Of a stretch of DNA of 64,000 nt, positions 30,219-38,435 are shown in pieces. Every line of letters begins with the position of its first letter. The first letter of the stretch is position 1. The stretch is from positions 1,860,001-1,924,000 of the forward strand of contig OY760195.1 of assembly GCA_963663375.1 (NCBI GenBank). Direction: 5' to 3'. A program made the translations under genes and the position numbers. The notes beneath the pieces are model-generated. The model was not told where the DNA came from, made no database searches, and saw only the letters and a program-made list of their open reading frames with translations. Source of the stretch: JAYREN01 sp963663375. GTDB taxonomy: Bacteria > Acidobacteriota > Holophagae > Holophagales > Holophagaceae.

Positions 30219-31598
30219 TCACGGCTCCCTCGTCTCCACGCCGAGGGCCTTCAGGCGCTTGTACAGGTTGGAGCGGTCCAGTCCTAGCTTGTCGGCCACC
30301 CGGGTCATGTTGCCGCTCTGGAGCTTGAGTTCGCGCTGGATGTAGATGGACTCGAACCAGTCTCGGGCCTCCTTCAGGCTCGGGAATTCCGGGAAGGCGA
30401 AGGGATCGGGCTCCGCGAGGTGGCGGGTGGCCAGGGGGCCGAGGTCCCGGGTGGTGATCTCCATGCCCCGCCCCAGGATGAGGGCCCGCTCCATCAGGTT
30501 CTTCAGTTCGCGCACATTGCCAGGCCACTCGTGGTGCAGCAGCGTTTCCCGGGCCTCGGGGGCGAGGCGTTTCGCGGAGCGCCCGTAACTGCGGGCGAAG
30601 CGGGCCAGAAAGGCCTCCGCCAGGGTGATGAGTTCCTCGCCCCGTTCGCGCAAGGGGGGCACCCGCAGGGGCACCACCGCCAGGCGGAAGAAGAGATCCT
30701 CCCGGAAGCGCCCCGCCTTGATCTCTTCGGTGAGGTCCTTGTTGGTGGCAGCGATGACGCGCACATCCACGCTCACGGCGCCGCCGCCGCCCACGGGCTC
30801 GATGCGGCCCTCCTGCAGGGCCCGCAGCACCTTGGCCTGGGTCTTGAGGGACATGTCGCCGATCTCATCCAGGAAGAGCGTGCCGCCGTGGGCCTCGCGG
30901 AACTTGCCCTTCTGATCCCGAATGGCCCCCGTGAAGGCACCCTTCATGTGGCCGAAGAGTTCGGACTCGATGAGTTCCTCGGGGATGGCCGCGCAGTTGA
31001 CTTCTACGAAGGGGCCCTTGGCCCGGGCGCTCTGGTCGTGGATGAGGCGCGCGACTTCCTCCTTGCCGCTGCCGTTCTCCCCGGTGAGCAGTACGCGACC
31101 CTCCGTGGGGGCCACCAGCTTCACGTCCGCCAGCAGCCGCTTCATGGCCGGGCTTTCGGCCATGAAGAAGCGATCCTGCTCCACCTCCTGCTGGAGACGC
31201 TGGTTTTCCTGCTCCAGGTGCCGCTGCTTGAGGGCGTTGCTCACCACCAGCAGCAGGCGGTCCAGATCCACGGGCTTTTCCAGGAAGTCGAAGGCCCCCA
31301 GCCGGGTGGACTGGAGGGCCGTGTCGATGTTGCCGTGGCCGCTGATCATCACCACGGGCAATTCGGGCCGCAGAACCTTGGCCCGCTGTAGCGTCTCCAG
31401 CCCGTCGATGCCCGGCAGCCAGACATCCAGCAGCATGAGATGGATGGCGTCGGGATCTGAATTCTCGATGAGCTCCAGGGCCTGCTCGCCCCGCTCCGCC
31501 TTGAGCACGGCGTAGCCCTCCTCGGAGAGGGATTCGCCCAGGGACCGCCGGATGCCCGGCTCGTCGTCCACGATGAGGATGGTCAGCAGGGAGCGCAT
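30219..31598 (-). CDS. Sigma-54-dependent response regulator (NtrC family)
   Basis: The 459-aa protein has a receiver domain (residues 5-120, acidic pocket D11/D12, phosphoacceptor D58 in LMLLDVWLPG). The AAA+ domain has Walker A TGENGSGKEEV, the sigma-54 contact loop GAFTGA in GHMKGAFTGAI and Walker B GGTLFLDEIGDM. A C-terminal Fis-type helix-turn-helix (about 420-455) follows. The start is ATG 31598. It lies 52 bases downstream of the propeller kinase, its likely cognate sensor. NtrC-type activators open sigma-54 promoters on phosphorylation. Confidence 0.93.
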   Translation of the reverse strand: MRSLLTILIVDDEPGIRRSLGESLSEEGYAVLKAERGEQALELIENSDPDAIHLMLLDVWLPGIDGLETLQRAKVLRPELPVVMISGHGNIDTALQSTRLGAFDFLEKPVDLDRLLLVVSNALKQRHLEQENQRLQQEVEQDRFFMAESPAMKRLLADVKLVAPTEGRVLLTGENGSGKEEVARLIHDQSARAKGPFVEVNCAAIPEELIESELFGHMKGAFTGAIRDQKGKFREAHGGTLFLDEIGDMSLKTQAKVLRALQEGRIEPVGGGGAVSVDVRVIAATNKDLTEEIKAGRFREDLFFRLAVVPLRVPPLRERGEELITLAEAFLARFARSYGRSAKRLAPEARETLLHHEWPGNVRELKNLMERALILGRGMEITTRDLGPLATRHLAEPDPFAFPEFPSLKEARDWFESIYIQRELKLQSGNMTRVADKLGLDRSNLYKRLKALGVETREP

Positions 31599-31650
31599 CC
31601 CTAGAGAGTACGCCCTCGAAGCCCCAGCGTCAGCCAACACCTTTGGCCCG

Positions 31651-34600
31651 TCAGGTCTCCGAGGTGGGGGCAAGGTGCTCCTGATTGGGCATCACCAGAG
31701 GCAAAATCACCCGGAAGGTCGAGCCCTTGTCCACTTCGCTCACCACCTCGATGCGCCCCGAATGGGCCTCCACCAGGGCCTTGCAGATGCTGAGCCCCAG
31801 GCCCCATCCCTTCTGCTCATCTTCGACCCGGGTCTGGCGGAAGGGTTGGAAGAGGCCCGACTGCAGGGAGGGATCGATGCCCCGGCCCGTGTCCCAGACT
31901 TCCAGCACCCAGGTGTCCTCCCCAAGAATCGACCGGATGCCCACCGTGCCGGGCGCCTCGGTGAACTTCAGGGCGTTCTCGATGAGGTTGAAGAGCACCT
32001 GCTGAAGGGACGTGGTGTCCGCCAGGATCCAGGCCTGGTCCGCCCGAGGATCCAGCTCAAGGCTGTGGGAGAGTGCCCGCGCCTCGGCCTTCAACCTCAG
32101 GGTGTCCGTGAGTCCCTCCAGGGCCTCCGAGGGTCGGCACAGCCGCTGGTTGAGGCTCTCGGTGAAGGATTCGGACTTGGCCTGATCCAGCAGACCCCGG
32201 ATGATCGCCTCCAGGCGCCGGGCCTCCCGGTCCAGGATATTGAGCATGGGATCATCCGATTCTCGCGCTTCGCCATCCCGGAGACGGTCCACGGAAAGCA
32301 TGATGCTGGTCAGCGGTGAGCGCAGGTCGTGGCTCACGGTGCGCATCAATTGCACCCGGCTCTCCAGGGAGCGCTTCAACTGCTGGTGCAGGCGCTCCAG
32401 GGACTTGTTGCGCAGCCTCAGGGCTTCCGTGCGCTCTTCGACCTTGGCCTCCAGGAGGTGGGCCTGGCGCTGGAGCACCCGGAGGCGCAGATAGACCAGC
32501 AGGATGATGAGTCCGGCCCCCGCGAGAGTGAAGACTACGCGGGTGAAGGTGCGCTGATACCACGCCGGCCTCACCCGAATGGGCAGAGGGTCGGCTTCCA
32601 CCCACTCCCGCCCGTCGAGGCTGGCCCGCAGGCGGAAACGATAATTGCCCGGCCCCACCTGGGCGACCTGGATACTGTTGGCGTTGTTCTCCACCGCCCG
32701 CCAATCGCCATCCAGCCCCTCGATCATCACCTGGTAGCGGGGCACGGAGGGGGCGGCCGGGAGCCCCGTATCGAAGATCAGATCCAGGGTGCCCGGCGTA
32801 GGGGGGAGATCTACCCGCTCGGGTAGCCAGCGGGACTCGCTGCCCCAGGCAACCTCCATCACCCGCGGCTTCGGCATCTGCACCTTGGCCAGGGGCTCCC
32901 GCGTATCCAGCACGCAGGCGCCCCCCTTCATGCCGATCCATAGCCGCTGTCGGCTGTCCAGCATCGCGGCATCGGTGGTGGTCTCGTCCGACAGCAGGCC
33001 TCGGTTCTTGGTGAGCAGCACCACCGATGAGCCCGAGATCAGCGAGACACCCTTGGCGTGGCCTACGGCGAGGGGCCCCGAGGGCAAGCGGCAGATCCAG
33101 TTGGGCGTGCCTTGAATACTGGCCTCCACGGGACCCAGGTGAACCCATTCCCCCGGTTTGCCCTTCACGAAACCGAAGACCCCCTCGTGGGTGGCGACCC
33201 AGAGCTGACCCGAGGGTTCCTCATACATGGTGGCAATGTTGGCGGAATGCACCGGCGTACCCGCAAAGGCCCGCTGGAACAGGCCGACCCCACCCTCCAC
33301 CCGGAAGGTATAGAGCCCGACTTGCGTGGCCACCAGGAGCCCCGGCCCCGTGGGCCAAACCCGGGGCAGGATCTTGGGTACGGCGCCGCGCCCCACTTCC
33401 TGAGGCAGCGGGTGGAAGGCGACGAATTGGCCCTCCAGGGTGAGCTCGACCACGCCCTCCCACAGGGTCCCCGCCCACAGGCGCCCGCCGTGAATCAACA
33501 GGGAATGGGTCTGGACATTCCGGAGGCGCTCCGGTCCCGCCTCGATGCGCCCATCGATCCAGCGGAACAAGCCCCGGGTGGTGCCTAGCCAGACTCCTCC
33601 CTTGGGGTGGGCCAGCATGGACCAGATCTCGAGGGAAGGGACCCCCGGCGCGCTCTGCCAGCGTCCCAAGATCTGCGCCTTGTCATCCAGGAGAAACAGC
33701 CCCTGGGCGCCGCCCAGCAGCATGCGGCCCCCAGGGAGCTCATGGAACTGCGCCACCCCACCCAGGCCCAGCCCCGCGCCTGTCAAAGGGTCCGAGTGCA
33801 GCACCCGGAGGTCGGGGATGGCCTGCGCCAAGACGTCGCTGCCATCGGTACCGATCCAGAGCACGCCTCGGCGATCCCGATGCACCACCGCCACCCCGTC
33901 CCTGGGTAGGCCGTCCCGGAAGGTCCAGACTTTCATGTTTCCTTGGCGGTCCTTGATCAGGAGCCCATCGGTCCCCATGGCCAGGAGCATCTCGCCGCGC
34001 TCAGAAAAGGAGAGCGAGGTAAAGAGGGGACTCCCCGGCAGGGCCGGAAGGAACTGGGGCGCCCAATCACCCCCAGGGGTCTGACGGAGGAGCGTCTCAG
34101 GAAAGAGGGCCCAGAGGCTACCTTCCCGATCCCGGACGAGGGCCTGGACGCCCTTGCCCGCCAGGGCCGGTGGCAACACCGCACTCTGAACCGCCTTCCC
34201 ATCCCAGCGGAACAGGTTCCCTTTCCGGGAACCCATCCAGATCCCGCCCTGGGGATCCTCCGCCAGGGCAAAGATCGGCAGGTATTTCCAGGGATCGGGC
34301 AGCACCACCCGCTCGAACCGATCTCCCCGGCGACGGAAGAGCCCCTGGCGACCGCCCACGAGGATTTCGCCGTTCTGGCGCTCCAGGAGCGAATAGACAT
34401 TGGTGATATCCAGTCCGTCGGCCTCTCCGAAATTCCGGATGCGGCTCCCCCGGATCTCCGCCACTCCGTATTCCTCGCCACCGACCCAGATGCTGCCTTG
34501 CCGATCCTGCATCAGGCAGTTCACCTGGGTGGGGCGGAGCTGCTCCTGGGAACGATAGGGCCTAAAGCCCGAGGCGCCCAGTCGCGCCAACCCCTCCAGG

Positions 34601-34806
34601 GTGCCGATCCAGAGGAAGCCCTCGCGGTCCTCCAGGATCGTGCGGACCTGGCTCTGAGGGAGCCCGTCCCGATCATCGAAGCGACGAAAGGCCAGGGGTT
34701 GGGCCAGGGCGAAGGAGGCGACCCAACCCAATAACAGCAGAAGCAAGGCGAGTCCCCTGCCGCAGATGCGACCCAAGCCTGGAACTGGACTTGGGGGAAG
34801 GTTCAA
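31651..34806 (-). CDS. Sensor histidine kinase with two-component regulator propeller
   Basis: This 1051-aa protein starts at TTG 34806 with a signal peptide/first helix ending FALAQ. Repeated Reg_prop blades follow (EDREGFLWIGTLEGLARL, QDRQGSIWVGGEEYG, RDRRGVLWIGTDGSD and others), forming a periplasmic beta-propeller (about 40-640). A Y_Y_Y domain (about 660-760) and one membrane helix (about 770-790) come next. The HisKA segment is RTVSHDLRSPLTSIMLSVDRL, and the HATPase has NLIENALKF and GWGLGLSICKALV. Unlike many propeller kinases it has no fused receiver. The partner regulator follows in the operon. Ligand unknown; relatives often sense carbohydrates. Confidence 0.93.
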   Translation of the reverse strand: MNLPPSPVPGLGRICGRGLALLLLLLGWVASFALAQPLAFRRFDDRDGLPQSQVRTILEDREGFLWIGTLEGLARLGASGFRPYRSQEQLRPTQVNCLMQDRQGSIWVGGEEYGVAEIRGSRIRNFGEADGLDITNVYSLLERQNGEILVGGRQGLFRRRGDRFERVVLPDPWKYLPIFALAEDPQGGIWMGSRKGNLFRWDGKAVQSAVLPPALAGKGVQALVRDREGSLWALFPETLLRQTPGGDWAPQFLPALPGSPLFTSLSFSERGEMLLAMGTDGLLIKDRQGNMKVWTFRDGLPRDGVAVVHRDRRGVLWIGTDGSDVLAQAIPDLRVLHSDPLTGAGLGLGGVAQFHELPGGRMLLGGAQGLFLLDDKAQILGRWQSAPGVPSLEIWSMLAHPKGGVWLGTTRGLFRWIDGRIEAGPERLRNVQTHSLLIHGGRLWAGTLWEGVVELTLEGQFVAFHPLPQEVGRGAVPKILPRVWPTGPGLLVATQVGLYTFRVEGGVGLFQRAFAGTPVHSANIATMYEEPSGQLWVATHEGVFGFVKGKPGEWVHLGPVEASIQGTPNWICRLPSGPLAVGHAKGVSLISGSSVVLLTKNRGLLSDETTTDAAMLDSRQRLWIGMKGGACVLDTREPLAKVQMPKPRVMEVAWGSESRWLPERVDLPPTPGTLDLIFDTGLPAAPSVPRYQVMIEGLDGDWRAVENNANSIQVAQVGPGNYRFRLRASLDGREWVEADPLPIRVRPAWYQRTFTRVVFTLAGAGLIILLVYLRLRVLQRQAHLLEAKVEERTEALRLRNKSLERLHQQLKRSLESRVQLMRTVSHDLRSPLTSIMLSVDRLRDGEARESDDPMLNILDREARRLEAIIRGLLDQAKSESFTESLNQRLCRPSEALEGLTDTLRLKAEARALSHSLELDPRADQAWILADTTSLQQVLFNLIENALKFTEAPGTVGIRSILGEDTWVLEVWDTGRGIDPSLQSGLFQPFRQTRVEDEQKGWGLGLSICKALVEAHSGRIEVVSEVDKGSTFRVILPLVMPNQEHLAPTSET

Positions 34807-34877
34807 GGCGGGCCTTTCACTGGAGTCGAGGTGTGGGTTCAGGGCTTCGTCGTGCCAACATGGGGCTGGAGTTCGTC

Positions 34878-35657
34878 ATGCTTGTGGATGCTCACTGTCA
34901 TCTTCTCGGCAGTCACCTGGAAGAGCAAAAGCTTAGCCCTCTTTTGGACCGTGCCCGCCTCGCCGGCGTGGGCGGCTTCGTCTCTGTGGCCACGGGGCTG
35001 GAGGATTCCCGCCAAGTGCTGGAACAGGCCCGGACTGCGCCCGATGTCTGCGCGAGCCTGGGCGTTCACCCCCACGAGGCCGCCACCTGGAACGCCGAAA
35101 CCGGGCCCGCCCTGGAGTCCCTCCTCCGGGATCCGGCCGCCCGGTTCGTGGGCGAGACGGGTCTCGATTGGCACTATGATTTTTCGCCTCAGGAAACCCA
35201 GGAAGCGGTCTTCCGAGAGCAGATCCGACTGGCCCGGCGGGTGCGGAAACCCTTGATGATCCACACCCGGGAGGCGCCGGAGGCCACCCTGCGCATCCTC
35301 CAGGAGGAGGGCGCCTCGGAAGTGCGGGGCGTCATCCACTGTTTTTCCGAGGATCTGCCCTTCGCCCGGCGGGCCCTGGACCTGGGTTTCTATCTCAGCT
35401 TTTCAGGCATCCTGACCTTCAAGAACGCCCAGGCGATCCGGGAGGCGGCGGTCTTCGCCCCGGCGGACCGCATCCTAGTGGAGACGGACGCCCCCTACCT
35501 GGCCCCTGTGCCCCATCGCGGCAAGATCAATGAACCAGCCTTCGTCACCCTCGTGGCGGAATGCCTGGCCCGATTGCGGGGCCTCCGCCCCGATAACCTG
35601 GGTGACCTGACCACCCGGAACCTGGAGAACCTGTGCGGCTGGGCCCCCTCTTTCTGA
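34878..35657 (+). CDS. tatD: TatD-family metal-dependent hydrolase/DNase
   Basis: The 259-aa protein has all TatD metal ligands: DAHCHL at the start, GETGLDWHYD, MIHTREA, VIHCFSED and ETDAPYLAP. The family is a TIM-barrel 3'-5' exonuclease acting on DNA. GGAG stands six bases before ATG 34878; longer in-frame starts lack similarity. It is divergent from the propeller kinase, and its end overlaps the next gene by 25 bases. Confidence 0.95.
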   Translation: MLVDAHCHLLGSHLEEQKLSPLLDRARLAGVGGFVSVATGLEDSRQVLEQARTAPDVCASLGVHPHEAATWNAETGPALESLLRDPAARFVGETGLDWHYDFSPQETQEAVFREQIRLARRVRKPLMIHTREAPEATLRILQEEGASEVRGVIHCFSEDLPFARRALDLGFYLSFSGILTFKNAQAIREAAVFAPADRILVETDAPYLAPVPHRGKINEPAFVTLVAECLARLRGLRPDNLGDLTTRNLENLCGWAPSF

Positions 35658-36301
35658 TTCCGGCCTCCCTCGGGGCCCAGGAGACGCGTCAACTGCCCTG
35701 GGCCCAGGCCCCGAGCCTGCCCTGGCGTGCCTCGCTCCCGGGAGAACTGGCCGATCCTGCGCCCCTGCCCCCGCTCCCCGAGGGTGGCCCCCTTCGGGTC
35801 AGCCTCGCCCCGGATGGCGCCCTGAAGATCATGGATGCCAAGGGTATCGTCCTCCTGCGCACGGGATTGCCAGGGCGCCCCCTGCGCATTTGGCGAGATG
35901 GGGGCCGCTTGGTTTCCGGAACCTCAGGCACGTGGCCCTTTCCCATCCAGACACCCCTCCGGCGAGGCATCGGTGCCCTTCCCTTGGGCCAGCCGGACTT
36001 CCGACCCGGTCTCGAAGGCACCCTCTGGATCCTCGATGATGAGGAACGCCTCCTGACGGTGGTGCATCCTGCCACAGCCCGGGTGGCCTACCTCACCCTT
36101 CCCGGGGGCACCGGCCTGGATCTCCAGTTTCTCCCAGGCCACCTCCTGGTCAGGCAGAACTCCCTGGCCGGCACCCTCGGACGGCCCGGGAACGTCTGGT
36201 CCCTGCCCTGGCTGAGCCTGCTGCCCCAGCTCATTCTCCTGGGCACCCCCCTCCCCGCCCCCAAACCCGGAACGGCCCTGGTTCCCTACCCCCACGGGTA
36301 G
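35633..36301 (+). CDS. Predicted secreted protein, unknown function
   Basis: The 222-aa frame starts at GTG 35633 inside the tatD coding end. It has a short hydrophobic leader (MRLGPLFLIPASLGAQ), so export is likely. The body is rich in Pro, Leu and Gly with strand-like repeats (LRVSLAPDGALKIMDAKGIVLLRTG; GTLWILDDEERLLTVVHPATARVAYLTLPGG), suggesting beta-propeller or beta-sheet structure. Translational coupling to tatD is implied. No family recognised. Confidence 0.6.
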   Translation: MRLGPLFLIPASLGAQETRQLPWAQAPSLPWRASLPGELADPAPLPPLPEGGPLRVSLAPDGALKIMDAKGIVLLRTGLPGRPLRIWRDGGRLVSGTSGTWPFPIQTPLRRGIGALPLGQPDFRPGLEGTLWILDDEERLLTVVHPATARVAYLTLPGGTGLDLQFLPGHLLVRQNSLAGTLGRPGNVWSLPWLSLLPQLILLGTPLPAPKPGTALVPYPHG

Positions 36302-36407
36302 ACTTGTGGAATGCCTTGGCACGGCCCTGGCATATCCTGCGCAGGGAATCATTCTTGGAATCGAATCCACCCGGATTCGTGGACCCACGGAACGTTGGAG
36401 GGATGCC

Positions 36408-38375
36408 ATGACGCACGACCTGTTCAACCCCAGCATGCGGACGCTCGCCCTGTTGCTCGCCCCTGCCGCAATCCTGGCGCCATCGCTCAGCGCCCAGGCG
36501 CCGGACGATGATGCCGACTCCTACCTGGGAGAAAGCCCCGAGCGCTACGCGCAAGTCAAGGTGCTCGAGGGCGATGTGAGCGTCCGTAAGGGCGACTCCG
36601 ATGAACCCCTGGCCCGGGGCATCCCCGTGGGCGAGGGGGATGTGGTGGAAAGCCGCGGTCGGGGTGTTCTGCAACTGGGCGACGGCAGCCGCATTGCCTT
36701 CGGCAGCGCCACTCGCTTCCAGGTCGCCGCCCTCTTCACCGACCAGAAGGGTGAGCGCCAGGTGCTGCTGCGCCTGGACTACGGTCGCATCCGCATCTCC
36801 CTGGGCGCCCAGAGCGAGGCCCGGATCCGCGTGGACACCCCCTCGGGCACCGCCTCCCTGGCCGACAAAGGCAGCGCCACCTTCGAGGTGGATCGGGATC
36901 GCACCGTGCGCCTTCGGGTTCACAGCGGGCGCATCCGCTTCGCCAACGATGCCGATCGGGCCACCATCGCCGCCGGAGAACGCCTCACGGTCTACGGCAA
37001 TCAGGATCGCCTGGACCGGGTGCGGAGCTTCAACACCTACGACTCGGACGCCTTCGATGAATGGAGCAGTGGCCAGCTCATGCCCCGCCACCGGGCGAGC
37101 TGGGATCGGGTGCCCAAGGAGATCCGCTACTACGCCGATGACCTGGACGACAACGGCGACTGGGTCTATGTGGATGACACCAGCAGCTGGTGCTGGCGCC
37201 CCCGGGTGAGCGTGGAATGGCGCCCCTACTGGCGGGGCCGCTGGGGCGCCTACGCGGGCGGCATGACCTGGGTCAGCGATGATCCCTGGGGCTATGTCAC
37301 CCACCATCACGGCCGCTGGGGCTGGGGCGCGAGCCTCGGCTGGTACTGGATCCCCGGGGTCTACTACAGTCCCGCCTGGGTGGCCTGGAACAACCAGGAC
37401 AGCTACTTCGGCTGGGCCCCTCTGGGCTACTGGAACTCCCCCTGCAGCTGGGGCTACGGCTCCTGGGGCGGCGGGTATGCCTGGAACGTGGTGAGCGTGA
37501 ATCACATCCACCTCCACAACCTGCACGGACGCATCTACTCCGATGCCAACATCATCCGCAACTTCAATCGCGGCACCGGCGGCTCCACCTGGACCGGCTC
37601 CGGCCCCGGGCGGCCCCTCACCCCCGGCTGGCAGCGTGGTCCCCTGGTCGTCACTCGACAGGAATTCAGTAATCCCGGCCAGTTCCAGCGGGTGGTCGCC
37701 CAGCGCCCCCTGCAGCGGGAACGCATCCAGACCTACAGCCGCCAGGCCGAAACGTCCACAGGCCGCACCATCCTGCGGCGCGATCCCACCGAGACCCGAA
37801 CCGTTGATCGCGCCCAGCCCCAGGGCCCGATCCCTGGCCGAGAAGCCCGCCACGTCCCCTTCGAGGACCGCAGTCGCCCCGTTCCTGGGCGCTCCGTGGT
37901 GCGCGAACCCCGCATCGTCTCCCCCGCGAACCCCGATTCACGGGGCGGCCGGCCGGTGGATGCGGGCCGGCTTCCCGGCCCCAGTGACCCCCGCCCCGGT
38001 GGCACCCCCGGTCGGGAAGTCACCCCCCGGGATCAGACTCGAGGCGGGAGCCCCCACGAGGTAGACCGCCCGGCCCCCCGGGAAATGCCCCGCGAAGCTC
38101 CCCGGGAAACCCCTCGGGAACCCATCCGCAGCGAACGTCCCCGGGACTTTGAACGGCCGGCCCCCCGGGAAACGCCTCGCGAATACGAGCGGCCCACGCC
38201 TCGAGAAGCCCCTCGGGAATACGAGCGCCCCGCGCCCCGGGAAGCCCCCAGGGAAACGCCGCGAGAGGCCCCTCGGTATGAGCGGCCCTCATCTCCCGCG
38301 CCATCCCCCAGCCCCAGTCCTGCCCCGCGATCGGCGCCCGACCGCGCCCCCTCGCAGCGACCCCACGGACGGTAG
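36408..38375 (+). CDS. FecR-domain/DUF6600-like secreted protein with PRE-rich repeat tail
   Basis: The 655-aa protein has a signal peptide (about 1-32, ending SLSAQA) and a FecR-like beta domain (about 45-200: VKVLEGDVSVRKGD, GDVVESRGRGVLQLGDGSRIAFG, ARIRVDTPSGTASLADKGS). A Trp/Tyr/Gly-rich module (about 215-400, WRPYWRGRWGAYAGGMTWVSDDPWGYVTHHHGRW) is the DUF6600 pattern. The C-terminal 150 residues are disordered and repetitive (PREAPRETPRE, EYERPAPRE). GGAGGG precedes ATG 36408. The role is probably at the cell envelope, unknown in detail. A strong terminator follows. Confidence 0.82.
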   Translation: MTHDLFNPSMRTLALLLAPAAILAPSLSAQAPDDDADSYLGESPERYAQVKVLEGDVSVRKGDSDEPLARGIPVGEGDVVESRGRGVLQLGDGSRIAFGSATRFQVAALFTDQKGERQVLLRLDYGRIRISLGAQSEARIRVDTPSGTASLADKGSATFEVDRDRTVRLRVHSGRIRFANDADRATIAAGERLTVYGNQDRLDRVRSFNTYDSDAFDEWSSGQLMPRHRASWDRVPKEIRYYADDLDDNGDWVYVDDTSSWCWRPRVSVEWRPYWRGRWGAYAGGMTWVSDDPWGYVTHHHGRWGWGASLGWYWIPGVYYSPAWVAWNNQDSYFGWAPLGYWNSPCSWGYGSWGGGYAWNVVSVNHIHLHNLHGRIYSDANIIRNFNRGTGGSTWTGSGPGRPLTPGWQRGPLVVTRQEFSNPGQFQRVVAQRPLQRERIQTYSRQAETSTGRTILRRDPTETRTVDRAQPQGPIPGREARHVPFEDRSRPVPGRSVVREPRIVSPANPDSRGGRPVDAGRLPGPSDPRPGGTPGREVTPRDQTRGGSPHEVDRPAPREMPREAPRETPREPIRSERPRDFERPAPRETPREYERPTPREAPREYERPAPREAPRETPREAPRYERPSSPAPSPSPSPAPRSAPDRAPSQRPHGR

Positions 38376-38385
38376 CTGACCCCCA

Positions 38386-38423
38386 CGAAAAAGCCCCCCG
38401 GAATTTCCCGGGGGGCTTTTTCG
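38386..38423. terminator. Bidirectional terminator
   Basis: A 16-base-pair stem (CGAAAAAGCCCCCCGG and its complement) has a short AT-rich loop and U-rich arms in both directions. It separates the convergent FecR-type and acyl-CoA dehydrogenase genes. Confidence 0.92.
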
Positions 38424-38435
38424 TTGGCGGTGGTC

